NCBI GenBank assembly: GCA_036345935.2
Contig: JADWOT020001139.1
Coordinates: forward strand, 124,001-188,000
DNA from: Taenia hydatigena
Taxonomy: Eukaryota > Platyhelminthes > Cestoda > Cyclophyllidea > Taeniidae
DNA length: 64,000 nt
Reading direction: 5' to 3'
Part shown: positions 24,230-37,806 of the stretch, piece after piece
How positions within the stretch are numbered: position 1 is the stretch's first letter
How the letters are laid out: every line of letters starts with the position of its first letter
The notes under the pieces: generated by a model
What the model saw: only the letters and a program-made list of their open reading frames with translations
Database searches by the model: none
Told to the model about the DNA's origin: nothing
Position numbers and translations under genes: made by a program

Positions 24230-25985
24230 CAAAGCTCATAGCTGAGTATATTTTAGCGGAAGGTAGATCAGGGCAGCTTGCTGGATAGCGCTGAAGCGCA
24301 GGTAAATGTGTATCTAATATATTTGTAGTTACGTGTGCACCGCATTTAAAAAACCAGTGGCTTGTAAAATCATGCCCAACTGCTTATTATTTAAAGGGCA
24401 ACATGTCGTTGTCGATTTTCATTAAGCTACTGATGAGATTTGAAGCGACGCAATGCGATGCGAGGTTTGCATTGTCACATCGACCAAGCGACGCCCACTA
24501 AGTCCGTACAGTCAGGTCTGCTTACATGACGTCCGAAATGCCTTTTTTGTCGTGTAGTAAAAATTTCGCTACAATGAATGCTCTTGTCTTAATAAGCCAT
24601 CGGTTTCTAACAAAAAAGGGAATGATTTAGCCTATAGATCACCAAAACTCACATATTTTGCTGACGCAATAGCACACGCTTGCATCCTACGTAAATATTG
24701 CAAACCAAATGCCTATAAAGCAGAAAATATTAGAGCGTTATAATAAATAGCCACTGCGAAACATGCCAGGTGGATGAAGCAGCACCTACCTAAATGATGT
24801 GATTGCATATGTTCTAGTAACCTCACTAGTGCTGCACGTTCTGCACAGCACTCTGTGCAGTGAATGCGGGTTTCCGAATTCGCCATTCTCACGACTGCGG
24901 TGTGGTGCAACAAAATATGCAGTTAAGAACAGTTTGCGGAAATAATCAAAGCTATGGCTGAGGATCATAGCTTAGACTAAATTTAGCTGGAAGTATACGG
25001 AGGAAAACCCACAAATGTGTGATACGAATAAACGGCTGAGTAGTAACTCATAGGTTACGAATGGAGCGAGACACAGACAACACACATGATGATTCTAGTC
25101 TATTTTTCAGATCGTGAAAGAAAGCACTTGTGTTACTTTTGACATATGTGCGGATTTAAAGCAAGAATATTAGAGGTGCTGAACAACTCTCTTTGCCTCT
25201 TTGGTGCCATAACAGCTGTCCAAATGTTCTGTAAAGCCTTTAGCAAACCGGACAACCCACAGCTACTTCAACTAAAACGCATCAAGCACTTGAGAAAAAA
25301 GGCTATAATTGTGCTTAAATAGTCTAAATTAGCAACTACTTAAGCAGGTCATCTTTAATCGGATTAAAGCAGGAGTTATGCTACTCAAGGCATTTCATCT
25401 ATTACAAACAGGCACAAACCTCTCATACACTTGCGTATCTATACACAAAACCACTTCGAATATGGATTCTTGTGTTGAAAATATGCGCATGGTAAACTGC
25501 GCCTGGAAATCGAAATTCGCCCACTGTTGTGCGTGCGAAGCAAGTGTTTACTGCATAGGACGATACTTCTCGATGACGCAGAGCATAGCCTGCATTTGTA
25601 GACATCCATTTCGCTAGGGATGAAGATAAGTTGCGTAGGAAAATGGAACAGAACCTGCTGCGAACTTAAAGGGTAAGCACGTTTACCTCCTGGATCTGGC
25701 TTTAGACTTATGTGTGATTGAGACGCAGAGGAGCAGCACTAGCGTTTTCGATTGAAGCTTTGCGCTATACCGACGTAGATTAGAACTCACTACACTTGAA
25801 ACGCTTGCTTCTTCGTTATGCACCCCAAGCATTGATCCATTTTCTTAATTTTTACTGCAAATGATTAAAAGCTGTTTTCGCAGTAAGGTGTTTTAACATG
25901 CCAGATGCTTTTAAATCAGTGTCTGTCATTCTTGACATTAAAAAGTAAAAGTTATTTTCGAAGTATAAAGCATAAGGACTCAAAA
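24230..25985 (-). repeat. Duplicated zinc-finger locus, minus-strand copy 2
   Basis: Counterpart of 12890-14610. It includes intron and flank homology, and the shared upstream segment contains CTTGAAACGCTTGCTTCTTC against CTTGAAATGCTTGCTTCTTC in copy 1. Confidence 0.7.
24687..25609 (-). pseudogene. C2H2 zinc-finger gene copy, all exon lengths kept but with two stops
   Basis: Complement exons 25609-25525, 25271-25197, 25099-25013, 24894-24790 and 24712-24687 are 85, 75, 87, 105 and 26 nt, exactly as in the intact copy at 13328-14240, and the terminal exon also ends in TAG. Finger A starts MDVYKCRLC and ends HLLRTH, all ligands present. Finger D (CTEC to LEHMQSHH) is also complete. Finger B carries TAA at 25242-25240 directly after its second Cys and its donor is GC instead of GT. 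Exon C has TGG changed to TAG at 25097-25095, and its first finger His is Arg. Non-exonic sequence also aligns with 12.9-14.6 kb in the same orientation. Point lesions with no exon length change suggest a gene held by selection until fairly recently and then lost. Confidence 0.75.
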
Positions 25986-25989
25986 CAAG

Positions 25990-28900
25990 TTGTGATTTAT
26001 CGACCCGAATAACCCAAAATTTATGTTTACCGAAGAAGCCTTAGCTCAATCTGAGTGCCCTGCGTTCTCTATTTCTGCCTGATATTATGCTGTGTCAAGA
26101 GCAGACGCAACAAGCTAAACGCATAGTTTGAATTTTTTGACTGATTGTGACCATCCGTTTTTGGGGATTCCACCCATCGAGCAAGTCCTGCTTCCCGGTA
26201 ACTTGTCCTTGCAGAGGTGAAGTTTTCCTTGCAATGATAAAGAGGGCACATTCCCTTTATCAGTAAGGCCTTTAAGGCGTAAGGCCTATAAGTTTTAATT
26301 CGCCAAACACTATGGTAAGTAGAAGCAGCATTTGGACAAGTGATGTCTTCGATTGCAGCCATAATGCAGAAGTACAGACAAGACGAGTACAATGTTGACC
26401 ACAAACAAATCCATCTTTTTTCTTTTCCTACTTTGCCGCAGGCATATGCTTAGTCTTCCAACTATTTCGAATGTACAGAAGGAGAGCAAGGATAGTGCGC
26501 TTAAGGCATCCAATTGTTTACTACACCGCAGTGGTACAGCCACTGTCGGTGATGGCCCTTGGTATAACGTGATTTTGGAGGCTGGGTTAAAACATTTTTA
26601 TCTTTTTACATAATGGAATAATTTTGACCTTCGAGTCAACGTGCAATGTTACGTTGCCTCAATCCACAGCTTTTGCGAACACTCTCAATGGCCTTTACAC
26701 TGTATTCACAATACTTCCCATTCATTAGATTCACAAATGTGGGCCTCAGCTAAGATTAGCTTGTTTAAAATGTGCAGACTTCGTTGCCATATTGCTGATT
26801 ATTGTTAATATCGGGACTCCTCATTCGCATCCCCATCTCCTTTGTGCTAAAATTGTCTCCTTTTCTCTGCACTATACCCAAGACCTTAAAAAATTTTGAC
26901 TAGGGCTGTTCATTGTTCTTTGGCGGATGCCTTATCAGTCCTTTTGTTGAGACATCACACATAATAGTTTTTGCATAGGCTGATATTCTACTACTCATTT
27001 AGCTGTTGTTAGTTTGATGCTTTTTGCTTCATCTACAAAATGAACATTTTTTGAATCTCTGTCATCTGGAATCTAAAAGTTTATGCATTAAAAGTGTTAA
27101 CAAGCACTTGGAAATACAGGTAATTTTTTTTGGCTTTGCCCAAATTTGAGTTGGCTTCACCAACGGAAAAGCGTTCATTCGTCACTGCTCCACTGCGTAG
27201 AGGAAGCAAGGTCATACAAACGTGCATCTCACCAAGCGAATTTCTTGGTCAAAATGAGCTCACTGAGTGGATTTTGCGACTGACGACTCGAAAACTGACC
27301 TTATTTTTAAATTAACTGACGAAATATTCTACCATTAGCGCCACTTTTTAATGCCTATTGATAAATTGGTGAAAGTAAATCTGCTTCTCTGCCTCCTTTT
27401 AACACTTTATAATGTCTTAGCAATGGTGGCATGAGGAGACTTCGTTTACCGCATTCTTAATAACTGGATATGAAGAGACCATTTGTTGAGGTTACTCTTC
27501 AACTAATGTGTACCCGTGAGTTCCAACGTAGGACTGCTTATCGTCAGTTTTGGCATGAATCTTTGTGTGGACCTTCCACATGCAATGAGAGGGCGAGAGG
27601 GTAGGTTTGCTTTAGTACCGAACGCACGTGCCGAGTAACATTCGAGTGCACCTTTTAAGGTTGCGCTTTCCCTAATATCGGAATGAGTAATCGGTGCCGA
27701 CTCGCTGACTCACACAACAATAGGCAATGCTATGATAAAGCGGTAGAGAATCTGATAGTGTTGCCATTAGTTTTGCATAAGCAACAGCAGCAGTTTGCCA
27801 GTAATGCTTAAGATTGTTGGATCGAGTAGTCTGTTACACTGTGGCAGTGGAGAACAACTGCCGATTGGGGTAATGTCGCGGAGGTATGCATAAATGAAGA
27901 CAAAGAGGCTGATAGAAGATAGAATTAATTTGTAGCGTCAATAAATCAGTAAGATGATTTCGCTTTAGCAAATGGGGCTGAGGATGGTTTATTCCGTGCA
28001 TGATAGTAGTGTGTGAATCCTTCATTTGCTGTACCAATGAGATGGCTTGCGTTACGCTTATCGTGGCATAAAAGAGCCATATAATGTCGCCCTCTGGTGG
28101 TAGTGGTCCGCATCATCGTTTGAGTGGGTGAACTGTCAACTGAAAACTATCACCAAGTCAAATTCAGAGTGGTATTCTGCCTCCTTTTGGTGGTTGTGTC
28201 CCCTTTAACATCTGAAGCATTAATGCTTCTTGCTCCTCGTACTTAAGCACAGATATTTTCCTACTTATATTTAAAAAACGAGGCTAAAGACCTAGCAATC
28301 ACGACATCAATTGCATGATCTGTTTCTTAATTTGCCCTCTTATTCAATATACTGGTCACAAAAGACAACCGACTTTTCACTATTAGGAGATAGCTTTGCA
28401 AAATTTGCTGATATAAGTTCATGATTTTCGGTAAAGCATGCAAAGACTTGAGGGAACTAAGCAAAAAGTCAGATGTCAATGGATGTTGTGTTCCGATTTA
28501 CAAATAGAGGACAGGCTAGGCGAAATCTTTTCACTGGAATCTAAGTGGCAGCATTCATCCTAGAAGTTTGCACCTTTACTTTTATGAATGCGGTTTGCAT
28601 CTGGATTTGTAACCAGAGAATTGACGCCACGTTTTGAATGGACGAGCTGCACAGAATGCATATTTAGCATTTAATGGTCCCCTATAAAGGAACTTTCACT
28701 TTACCATACCCCGTGACAAAAGGCATGACGGTTAATTTGTTATCTCTAGTTCTAAAAGAAAGCTAATGGTATCTTAGGGCTCTTGAGGTAACTGTGTTCC
28801 CCCATCCCTAAGGAGGAGGGGAAATAGATCGGGGATTAAATTTGGGCCGGGATAAGAGATGCTTTAGGACTGATGGCTAGATTTGATCTCAGCCAGCGGA

Positions 28901-31900
28901 TCCGAGCTTTTAGGGGATAACATCCTGCAAAACTTATGAAGAAAGTAGTATATATAATTCAGGCGGAAAGCTAATTCTTAGACCAAAAGTCAAATGCTAC
29001 GGCTGATTAGACCACTTCATAAACATTATGCCGTTCCAAGAGCAACAACATATACATATATGTATATGTTCATATGATACTTTTCCTATGAATTTGCTTT
29101 TAATCCTACAATAAGCCAGGTGCTTTTGAGCGCGCATGCCTATACTCGCATTTCTCACGGAAGGCTTAAAAGCGCTTATACAGTAGCGTCACTTAAGTAT
29201 CCGAATTGCCTCACTGGCTTTGCATAGGCGGTGCATTTTAGCGACCAGCTGAGAAGGGAATAGAAACAGTCAAACATAAAGAGTTAGTGCTTATGCTTTA
29301 CAATTTTTATGGAAACACTAGAGTAACATGCATGGCCAAGTTTTTACCGAATCGGAACAAGTATTGATTGTTATAGTTCTGGGACATTCCAAGAGACCTC
29401 AGAAAAGGAAACTATATGAAGTCTTCACTACTATACGGCACCTTACGAAGGATTGACTTCAATAAATCACCGTTTTCTTTGACTACTTTTAATCTTTTTC
29501 CGCAACAACGCGATTACAGCAATGAAGTCCGTATCTGGACGTGGCATTTGCTTCTGCTCACATACGTCGTCCTTCCCATCAGTGCTTCACTTTTTACGAG
29601 CTTTCATTTCTATTTTAAAACTATGAGGATACTTAGGCTTTACTAACTCTAATAGACGCATTTGAGTTTTAACACTATCGTCCGTTAATATTACAGCAAG
29701 AACACAGCATGCCTAGTCAGCGATATCACACCCAGAATACTGAGCACTTCAGTGTCTCGTATTCCCTTTGGTTTTGTTTAGAATGCTTCTCTGTGCTGAC
29801 AAATCCAGGTCAAAGAGTTATAATTGCCTAGTCATGGATTAAAAAACATTAAACTTGTAACTATGCTTAATCAATTGAGTTCCCACTGACTAGAAAAGCG
29901 CATAATCCTTGATTAATTAGCAGCAATTTTGGTTTTTGGATAAATTGATAGTTTGGTAAAGGCCATGTTTTAGAAGCTTAGCAGCCTACTAATAAAAAAA
30001 TTTCGATTTCCTAGGAAATGAGTGAAACACCTCAAAAATGATTACATTTAACCTACCGGCTATAAATGCAGCGAACGAGAAGACTATCGGGACTCCCTCG
30101 GGTTTTTGCTTAATAACTCACAAACTGTACGGATCTGGAATGCCGAATTCCTTATGGGACCACCAAACTCAATAATCATTATAACCCCACTAAATCAATA
30201 GTGCCAGCCTTCTAAACCTGTTCCATGCCAATCGAATCAATTAATTTACAAACAAGTGGGCTGGCATTCATGAGCGTGCTGATAATCGATAAGTGGCATA
30301 AGACTCCAATCCAAATGTTAAGGATGTGCAATGAACAGTGAAATGGAAAACATTTAGCTCGCACAAACTTTAACGGTGAGGGGAAGGGCAAGGGTCAATT
30401 TGGGGAATTTCAAGCAGCTCGGCTACGAACTCGCAAGCGGCTTTAGTCGATGAAGCCTCGCGTCAGAAGCAAGTCGAAGAACGTGCATGTCAAGGTTAAG
30501 TGGCGATTAACACGCGCTGGATAATAAAGAAAAAGCATCTCGGGTGTTGCATCAGCGGCAGCCTTTGCAGAGGTGATTTCCGGGGATGAGTCGCCATCAT
30601 ATGCTTTGATCGACTCTTGGTTAACATCAATGAATTAAACGCTTCTTTTTCCTGATCTGCATATGACTAACGCAGTTGAATACAGCGACACTGAAAAACG
30701 CTGCCTGGGACAGCAGTTTTAATTACGCCTCTGGCTGCTATAATTGTCGGCGCGATAATGCAGGCATTCTGTGAATAAAATTCCTATTTCCATGGTGGGG
30801 GCCCTACAACAGCATTTTAAAAACGTTGCTCTAAAAACCCTATGCCATTAAAAGTTCAGAGCGTCTATGCCTAACACTGCTTCCTATATGTATATGCGCC
30901 TTTGCCCTATGCAGAATCTATCAACGAAGATTGTTAATAAATAACACGGTAACCAGAGCAGTAACACCACTGGCCGGTCAGACTCTATATTGGCAGCAAA
31001 GTTGATTGGGCTAGATAAAACGAATGTCAGGCAGCGATGCGCGCCATAGTGGACTGATTTTTTGCAGGAATGCAGGTGATATCTGCACAATGAAGTGAAA
31101 CTATAAGCACTATTAAAAAGCTAGTGCCTTACTTTAAGAAAAACTTTTAATGTCTCATTGCAAGTTATGATGACGGCAGGCTAGCTGCTATTGTCATCGA
31201 TCATCCAAAAGCGAATCTCTCTCTCTTCAGAAGATTGGAGGAAATAACTGATTGAAAGTGCTTCTTTTTGGTTCTCCTTTCCTACGCTTCCTTTACGCTT
31301 CATGCAATCTCGCTGGATTTTTTCCTAGCTACAGCTCAACGATCATCACGTCTTGATCTAAGACTTTTGTTACAGCTCAGTGGGCCAGCAACTAGCTTCT
31401 CCTCCCCTGGTAATGCGGCATTCCCATCTTCATGCCCTTACCTTTCAAGGTCCAAGTCATCCTTAAGTACAACACTGAGCTTCCATGTACAAGAGCAGCT
31501 TTACTGCACATTTCTCTGAAAAACTCGCCCTCCTTTTTGAGCAGTTATCTTGCAATCAATTTTGGTTTGCTCATTAGTTTTAACAGCAAAGAAAATGAGC
31601 TTATCACTGCTTTTACCAAAATAGTGGGTGAAGTTACATCTGAAGAAGAACCGCTCGGGAAGTAGCTCTGTTATCAATATGGGGAAGGGTCAGAGGACTG
31701 GTAATTCAAGTGCTTCATCTACACATTAATCAGCTTATTCGTTTTATTGATAACACTACTAAATGAAGATTTTCATAACTTTTACTAATTTTCGAGCTCT
31801 TGATCCTCGGCCATCGGATTTATGCTCATGTGGTATGGAATCTTGTTCCGATCCTTCATTGCAAAGAACGGAATTATAATGCTTGTGGATTAAAACGCAG

Positions 31901-33240
31901 TGCATCAGTAGCGTCACTAAGTCTATATTGGTGATGGTGTTGCCGCACAGCCTCCCAGGTGGGGTGAATATGGTGGTCAGGATTCACCGCTACTTGCCAT
32001 AAATACTTCCATGCGGCTTCACTGCTTTGAGCTGAATAAGAGAATCGTCAATTCACCTCGTGCATCTCCCCTCTTACTTCTTTCTACGCACGGTTATTTT
32101 GCTTCTAACAGTTTTTCGCGTTCCCGCTCCTTCTCTAATCAGCACAATTCTGCATCGTACCTCTTACACCACCTCTTTCCATTCGAACTCACCTAAAACT
32201 CGGCTGCTCCATTGCCTGTGTCTGTGGCTGCGGCTTCTTTCATTTTTTTATTATCATATCCACAACAGTTGACTTCAAATTTTAAATAAATTAAGAGGCA
32301 GCTGCAATCTGATGAACTTTATATTAGGCGCTGCTGTCAAATTATCTGTCTGCACTGCCATGTGACAGATCCTATTCCTTCAACCTAAGTTTTGCTGATG
32401 GTAGAGATGTGAAAAGGGGAGTATCTACCTTTTGTCAACACAGATATGGTGCTGAACATAAAAGTGCACCAAAAAAGACAAGTAGTCGGTACTAAACAAA
32501 TTTTTCTCCGTCTTCATCTTCAGCGTAATATTTTGATTCAGTCTCTTATATTAAGCAATTAGTTCTTATTTTGAAAATCAGCTGCCTGTCATTGTCAGAT
32601 TGCACGTATGAATCATGCAGTTTAAAGAGAGCATATGCCATCGTCACAACTGAAGCGGGCTTCTCAACACTTAGTGCCTCGTTGCTTTGCCTCCGCGCAT
32701 CTGCACGTCGGCAGTAGCACGAGCACCTCAGAAATAGCTCCAGTGATGGCTGTTGTCTGCTGCAGCGGGTGCATGCGTAACGCATTATAATCTGTAAGCG
32801 TCTGTGAACACCTTCTTGCTAATAGCATAGAAACTTAGAATTTACCTCTGCTAATAACTGCCGCAGTTATACAAAGTTGGTAATACCTGTTAATTACTTT
32901 AATGTAAGGAATTCAAAAGCGCATTGTTGCGATAATGCAAGCAAATCTAGGAAAGGGATAAGAGGTCCGTATTTGTGTTTTAAAACAGTAAGTGATGAGA
33001 TCTGGTTGGTGAGCGGGAAGTGCGCACAACAGTAACGACTGATGGCAAAGTTATGAAAAATTTAGTGCCAAACAATTCATACCGAGCGTCGAGTAAGTAG
33101 TGCACATTTTAAAGCCGTTTGCTTGGTTTAGTCTACAAGACTTATGGTCTTGGTACTATTTGAAGGACAGCCTTGAGGAAACCACAATCCGATCCTACAC
33201 GATGAATGAAGCTGGCATGGCTTCTCCACTAATTGCTCAG
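25990..33240. other. No gene recognised
   Basis: A long gene-poor stretch. The frame of 111 codons at 26069-26404 (minus) and those at 31268-31665 (plus) have no motif or copy. Contains the palindrome at 29047. Confidence 0.45.
29047..29070. repeat. Perfect 24-nt palindrome
   Basis: AACATATACATA followed by its exact reverse complement, in gene-free DNA. It is AT-rich and may be a small cruciform-prone site. No neighbouring gene suggests a function. Confidence 0.6.
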
Positions 33241-33249
33241 CAGTAGAAT

Positions 33250-35740
33250 TTGCCGTTTAAGACTTCAGCAGAGTGGGACCTAAAAATCGGTGATGTTGTA
33301 AAAAAAGTGACACGGGATTTTCTCTTAAGCCGGTTTCACTTACTGCCGCCAGTACCGTTGCGTCTAGTCCCTCTTCTAATGACAGATATACATGCACTAA
33401 CGCTATGTGCGCAAAAATTTTCAGCATCATTTCGAGCTCTCTGCCAATTAACCAAAGTGCAACGACTTTGAAAAGTCGTTCAAACCGATTGATCAATGAA
33501 CTTGCACGGATAAGTTAAATGTGATTCAAATTATCCAAAACTGCATATCTAGTATGGACTAGGTGATACTAGGGTTTATGAGATCACACTTCGTGTTATG
33601 CTGTGTATTTATACGTCGACAGATAAGGTTGACATGATATGGCCTTAACGTATTTAAAGCACGCTTACTTTTGCTAGCTAGCAGCTGCAAAATGGAGTCA
33701 GGGCTTTCCAGCCCTCGAGGCTGAAATTTGGAATATGATGCCCTTCATTATTTAACCGCCAATTGCTTCGTTTCTACTAAATAATTGTCCATTTGCCCAA
33801 CGTTCAGTAGCTGTATAATGTACTGCACAAATATGACAAATTAGCGAAGTCCTCTCCTGTTATGTCTCAACACCGCAAGCTCGATGGCACTGCAATCGCG
33901 ACCCCACGCTCAAAATCAGCTGTGAATCCAACAACGACATCTTGCAAACTGGTCAAAATCTAGTCATATATGTCTTAGGCGCCCACTATGAAGCAAGCAA
34001 TCCACCCATGAAATGGCCACTCGCTTATTGCTACTTCATCCAATTTAGTGATCGCAGGATTGCACATACTACCCAAATGATTAGTAGAAAGCTTGAGGCA
34101 AAAAGCACTTACGCATTTTGCTAATTTGACACTTACATTAAAGATCATAGGCATAACTTCTTAACTAAATTCAACACTTAGGGTTTGTTCGTCTCATTGA
34201 CAAAAGTACCCATTAGACTTTAGCAGATCATGAGTCAAATGCGTCTTAACTTGAGACTAATAACTGAAAAAGGAAAAGAAGCAGTGGAGTTCTAAAATAA
34301 TTACTCTAATAAAAGCTTATAATTGCTTTGCTAAGAAAGCGAACTCTTGCCACACCCTTCCAATCGCTTGTATTTTGAGCCCAAAATACTGCATTTTGCT
34401 AGGCAATCAGACCGCACCCAAGGGCCCACAGTATTGTTTATTTGCGCCCATAAATGTGCAAACACCTCGTCCTTTCTTAGTGGCATGGCCTTTGATCCAA
34501 TGCTAGTAGGCTTCCAGCCTTTTGTACGATTTTACAAAAAGTAGTTAGGCTGATAAATTTAAAACTGCGCACATCCTATAGAAGACACTTTTGAATGTAG
34601 CAGCTCAAGTCTTTTTGAATAAGATTGCACAACTGACCTTCATAACTACCCAAAGGCCGTGTCGTAGGAGACGAGTGCAGCCAGCGTATACTAGCATTTT
34701 TGAGTATTCTGCACCTGCAATGACAAAACATCAAGTAAGTACAATTAGCTGCGCATTCCGATAAAAAAGGAAACGATTGAATAAAGGGACAGAAATTTAT
34801 ACGGTTTAAAGGGGAAGGAAAATGGAACGTTGGATTTTAACGATAAGAAAATGGACCAATAAGAAGATGCAATTCACACAGAAGGGGCGAGCAATTACCA
34901 ATCTAGTGGAATGCCTAAATAAAGTGTATATAGCAGTATAAGGGAACACGTGCAGCATTTGTTTTCTAAACGTATCTGGTAGGTGAGGATCGGAAAGAAA
35001 ATTTGGTCCGATTTCTAGAGGAGCGGGTCAATTACTCTGAAGCAGAGAGTGCTGCATCCCGACTGCTGTTGCCTACTGACTATCTGCTGATTGCTTCAAT
35101 TAATGTAATTAAAATATCTGAAAACATTTTAACTTATCATACTAAGGGTAGACGCAGGGAAGAGAAGAAAATTGGGGACCCTGCATTGGCGGCAGTTCCA
35201 GCGGCCATTCTCAATACATATGCGGCATGAACTTTAAGGATGTACTCAAAACCACCAAATTTAGCCTCCAAGAAGAATCTTGTTGATTCTTTGTGTGCTT
35301 TCGCATAATTTATTTTTTTTGGCGGCAACAGATGTCAGGGTCTCCCATGACTCCAATTTCGACCAGTGTTTTAGTTTGTCACAGACCAGCGAGAGAAGTA
35401 CGCTACGTATGCCCAATACCTAGTGATGCATGTCTTTCGGGGCCTGTCACTTCACAGGATCACTAACTGAGTAATCGTTCAGTTTAGGGCGAGGGCCCGA
35501 CCATTCATCACTTTGGAGAAACTCCACGTCATATAGGCCAACAATGCCTGTCTTCGTCAGAATTCATCTCGCCATGGCATTGGGAGCTCTGCCTTTCCAA
35601 GAAAGGGATTCCGGAAGGCGTGAGTAGTGGTTCCCATGATAAGCGAGGCTGCTAATTTTAAAACTGCGGATACCAGAGTGGAAGTGGGGATGGAATATTC
35701 AGGGACTTTCATGACTTTATGCAGCGTCAAGCTAGCAAAC
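33250..35740. other. Mostly spacer; one coding-like frame
   Basis: The plus frame at 33250-33471 (containing AEWDLKIGDVVKKVTRDFLL) has protein-like composition but no recognised family. About 34.1 kb shows faint similarity to the region just past the terminal exons at 13.3 and 24.7 kb, and could be the 3' part of the 36.1 kb relic. Confidence 0.3.
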
Positions 35741-35749
35741 ACTTCAGTG

Positions 35750-36452
35750 CAATGTAATACTCTTTTGATGACAATAGCAGTTTAGGGTTTCTGCGACAAA
35801 TTGGAAGGCTTCAAATGTGTGTGAAATGAGATGCTGCAGTGATATTTCGAGGTAACTGGCAAAAGACAGGATTGATCCAATTTCGTTACTCAGATTAAAA
35901 AGCGAGCCAATTAACCTAACATATTATCCATCAATAACCTCACGCAAAATCTTTATTGGTAAACGCGCACACTGATATGGGCATAAATGTACTGGCACAT
36001 AGTTCTCTAGCTATAAATGAAAATGGAAAAGCGTATCTCTAACAGGAATAAAGTCTGCTATTTTGGTCACAAAACGTGCGTTTGTTATTAAAATGACGGC
36101 CCTGAACAACACAGAGCACATTGCGCATTTGTGAAATACCATCTTGGTAAAGAGCATGTCATGGTGCACGGGATCACTCAACAGAGCTTACAGTTCTTGC
36201 ACCGTTTTAAATGCAAATGATTAACAGCCGCATATTCAGCCAAATCTATGGGCAGCATAAACGTGTGTCAGAGTTTACCGTGATATACTTCCCCCGTCTT
36301 TGTCCTCCAAATAATGAGCTGCTTCCGAACCAACTTTCCCCAGCTGAGGATAATAAGCCAATTATCATTGAAGACTTTTAGTGCATTCGGAAATTCGGAG
36401 GGCAAAAGTATTGTTCTTATTCTACGAAATAGCCATGAAGCAGAATAACGAG
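35750..36452 (-). repeat. Block shared with 46830-47545
   Basis: Direct repeat of about 700 nt holding a first-exon relic. Shared anchors include GTGTGAAATGAGATG, ATTTTGGTCAC and GAGTTTA(C/T)CG. Homology stops at about 36452, exactly where the tRNA-like sequence begins. Confidence 0.6.
36059..36142 (-). pseudogene. First-exon relic of the zinc-finger gene family (finger A)
   Basis: Starts ATG and reads MVFHKCAMC, so both Cys and the start are kept. Compared with the sister block at 47.2 kb there is a one-base insertion and a two-base deletion before the His region, so the His ligands are out of frame. About 700 nt around it aligns with 46.83-47.55 kb in the same orientation. Other exons were not located with confidence. 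Confidence 0.55.
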
Positions 36453-36525
36453 CCATAGACGCGACGCGAACCCGCAACCTTAAGAGTAAAAACACGGCAC
36501 ATTATCTACCGCACCACTACGGGTC
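36453..36525 (-). repeat. tRNA-derived sequence, lysine-type pattern
   Basis: The minus strand has CGGTAGATAATG, ACTCTTAAGG and GCGGGTTCGCGTC, spaced as the D arm, anticodon region and T arm of a tRNA. CCGTAG and CTATGG can form a six-pair acceptor stem with one G-U pair. The anticodon stem is poor. It begins exactly where homology between the 35.75 and 46.83 kb blocks ends, so it is probably an inserted tRNA pseudogene or a SINE head. Confidence 0.5.
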
Positions 36526-37708
36526 TGTTTTCTCACTTTCCTGCCTTTCTGGTTTCATTAATCCATTGCTTCGGCTGCTAGCTTTCCTTTCAACTCCTTA
36601 TTGCATGGCACGGCATACCTGCTCTTCTACACTCAATGCAAGTTTGCCTCTCCGCATGGTCTGTGCTGACACTTCCGATGCAGAATAGCACCATATTTAC
36701 ACTCTTCCTGTGTGTGTGATTCTGTTTGACTGCCACTGGTAGTGACAGCTGCAAGGTAGAAGTCTAAAGGCAACTTTCAAATGAAGGCTTGATGATAATG
36801 CGGATGAAGCTAATGTGGCTGAGGTAAGTGGTTAATGGTAACAGAAGGTAGCGCAGTGGTGGTGGATGTTGGGTCACTTCCGTAGCTTAGTCGAAGGACA
36901 TAGAGCCATGGCTATAAGAAGTTGGTCAAAAATTAGAGCTTTTCTAGCTTTGCTATCCCCTTTCCACCTCTCCTTTCCGTACCTTGCAATCTACAACTAT
37001 TTGGCAGGGTGTGAGAGTAGATTGAGATGGCACCGTCACTGGCAAATCGACATCATAGTCCCGAGGTGTAGTAACTAGCACTCAGAACATTGAGTCCTGC
37101 GACCCTTCCCCATTCCTGACCCACCCAGTACCTCTAAATGTCGCCTTTATAAAGGAAAGTATTTGTGTATGCAGGTAAGCGGGTTAATATAAGGCTGGAT
37201 TATCAAATGACACCTTTGATGGTTTGAGGCAGAAGAGTGTTTAATGCGCGATGGCATGTAACATGCAAAATGGTATTGTCCTGGGCTTCCTTGAACCGTA
37301 ATTGGTGTTTCGGACTCAGGAATTTCAAGAAGAAAATGTTCATTTTGAATTTCCCGACCTCTTATTCAGGCCTCATTTGCACATCAAAAGCGCATTTTGA
37401 ACTTTTGATACTGATACAATCGCCCGGTGAGGCATGTAAGGAAGTGATTCGGACTGAGGTAATAGGTGAATGGCTTTGAGTTCTTACACGTTTTCGCCTA
37501 TCTCGACTTGTTGCATCCGTAATCGTTTGCCTGTCTAGTATGCACAATAAAAGAATTGGAAATTTATCCTTCCGGAGATATGCATAGCTCGTACTCACTG
37601 TCATAGTAGCGATTCCCAATTTGCACGCAGTGCATGCATTTTACTGAGCCTGACTATAATGATTTTGGATTGGACATAAGGCTTCTAAGCCCCGTTTGCT
37701 TGCATACA

Positions 37709-37806
37709 CATATGCGCCTTAAATGTGCAGACAAGTGGAAGCATGTGCAATGCTTATCCGTATTTGAAGGTATGTATGCGATCATGTGCGTGCACTTGCA
37801 TTCTGA
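37709..37806 (+). pseudogene. Possible first-exon relic of the zinc-finger family
   Basis: The residues KHVQCLSVFEG and then MCVHLHSDTHH line up with finger A, with the first Cys replaced by His, one extra residue before each His site and the start codon lost. The sequence after the last His (CATCACGTAGT) resembles the donor region of the intact minus-strand gene. No neighbouring exon was found. Confidence 0.28.
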
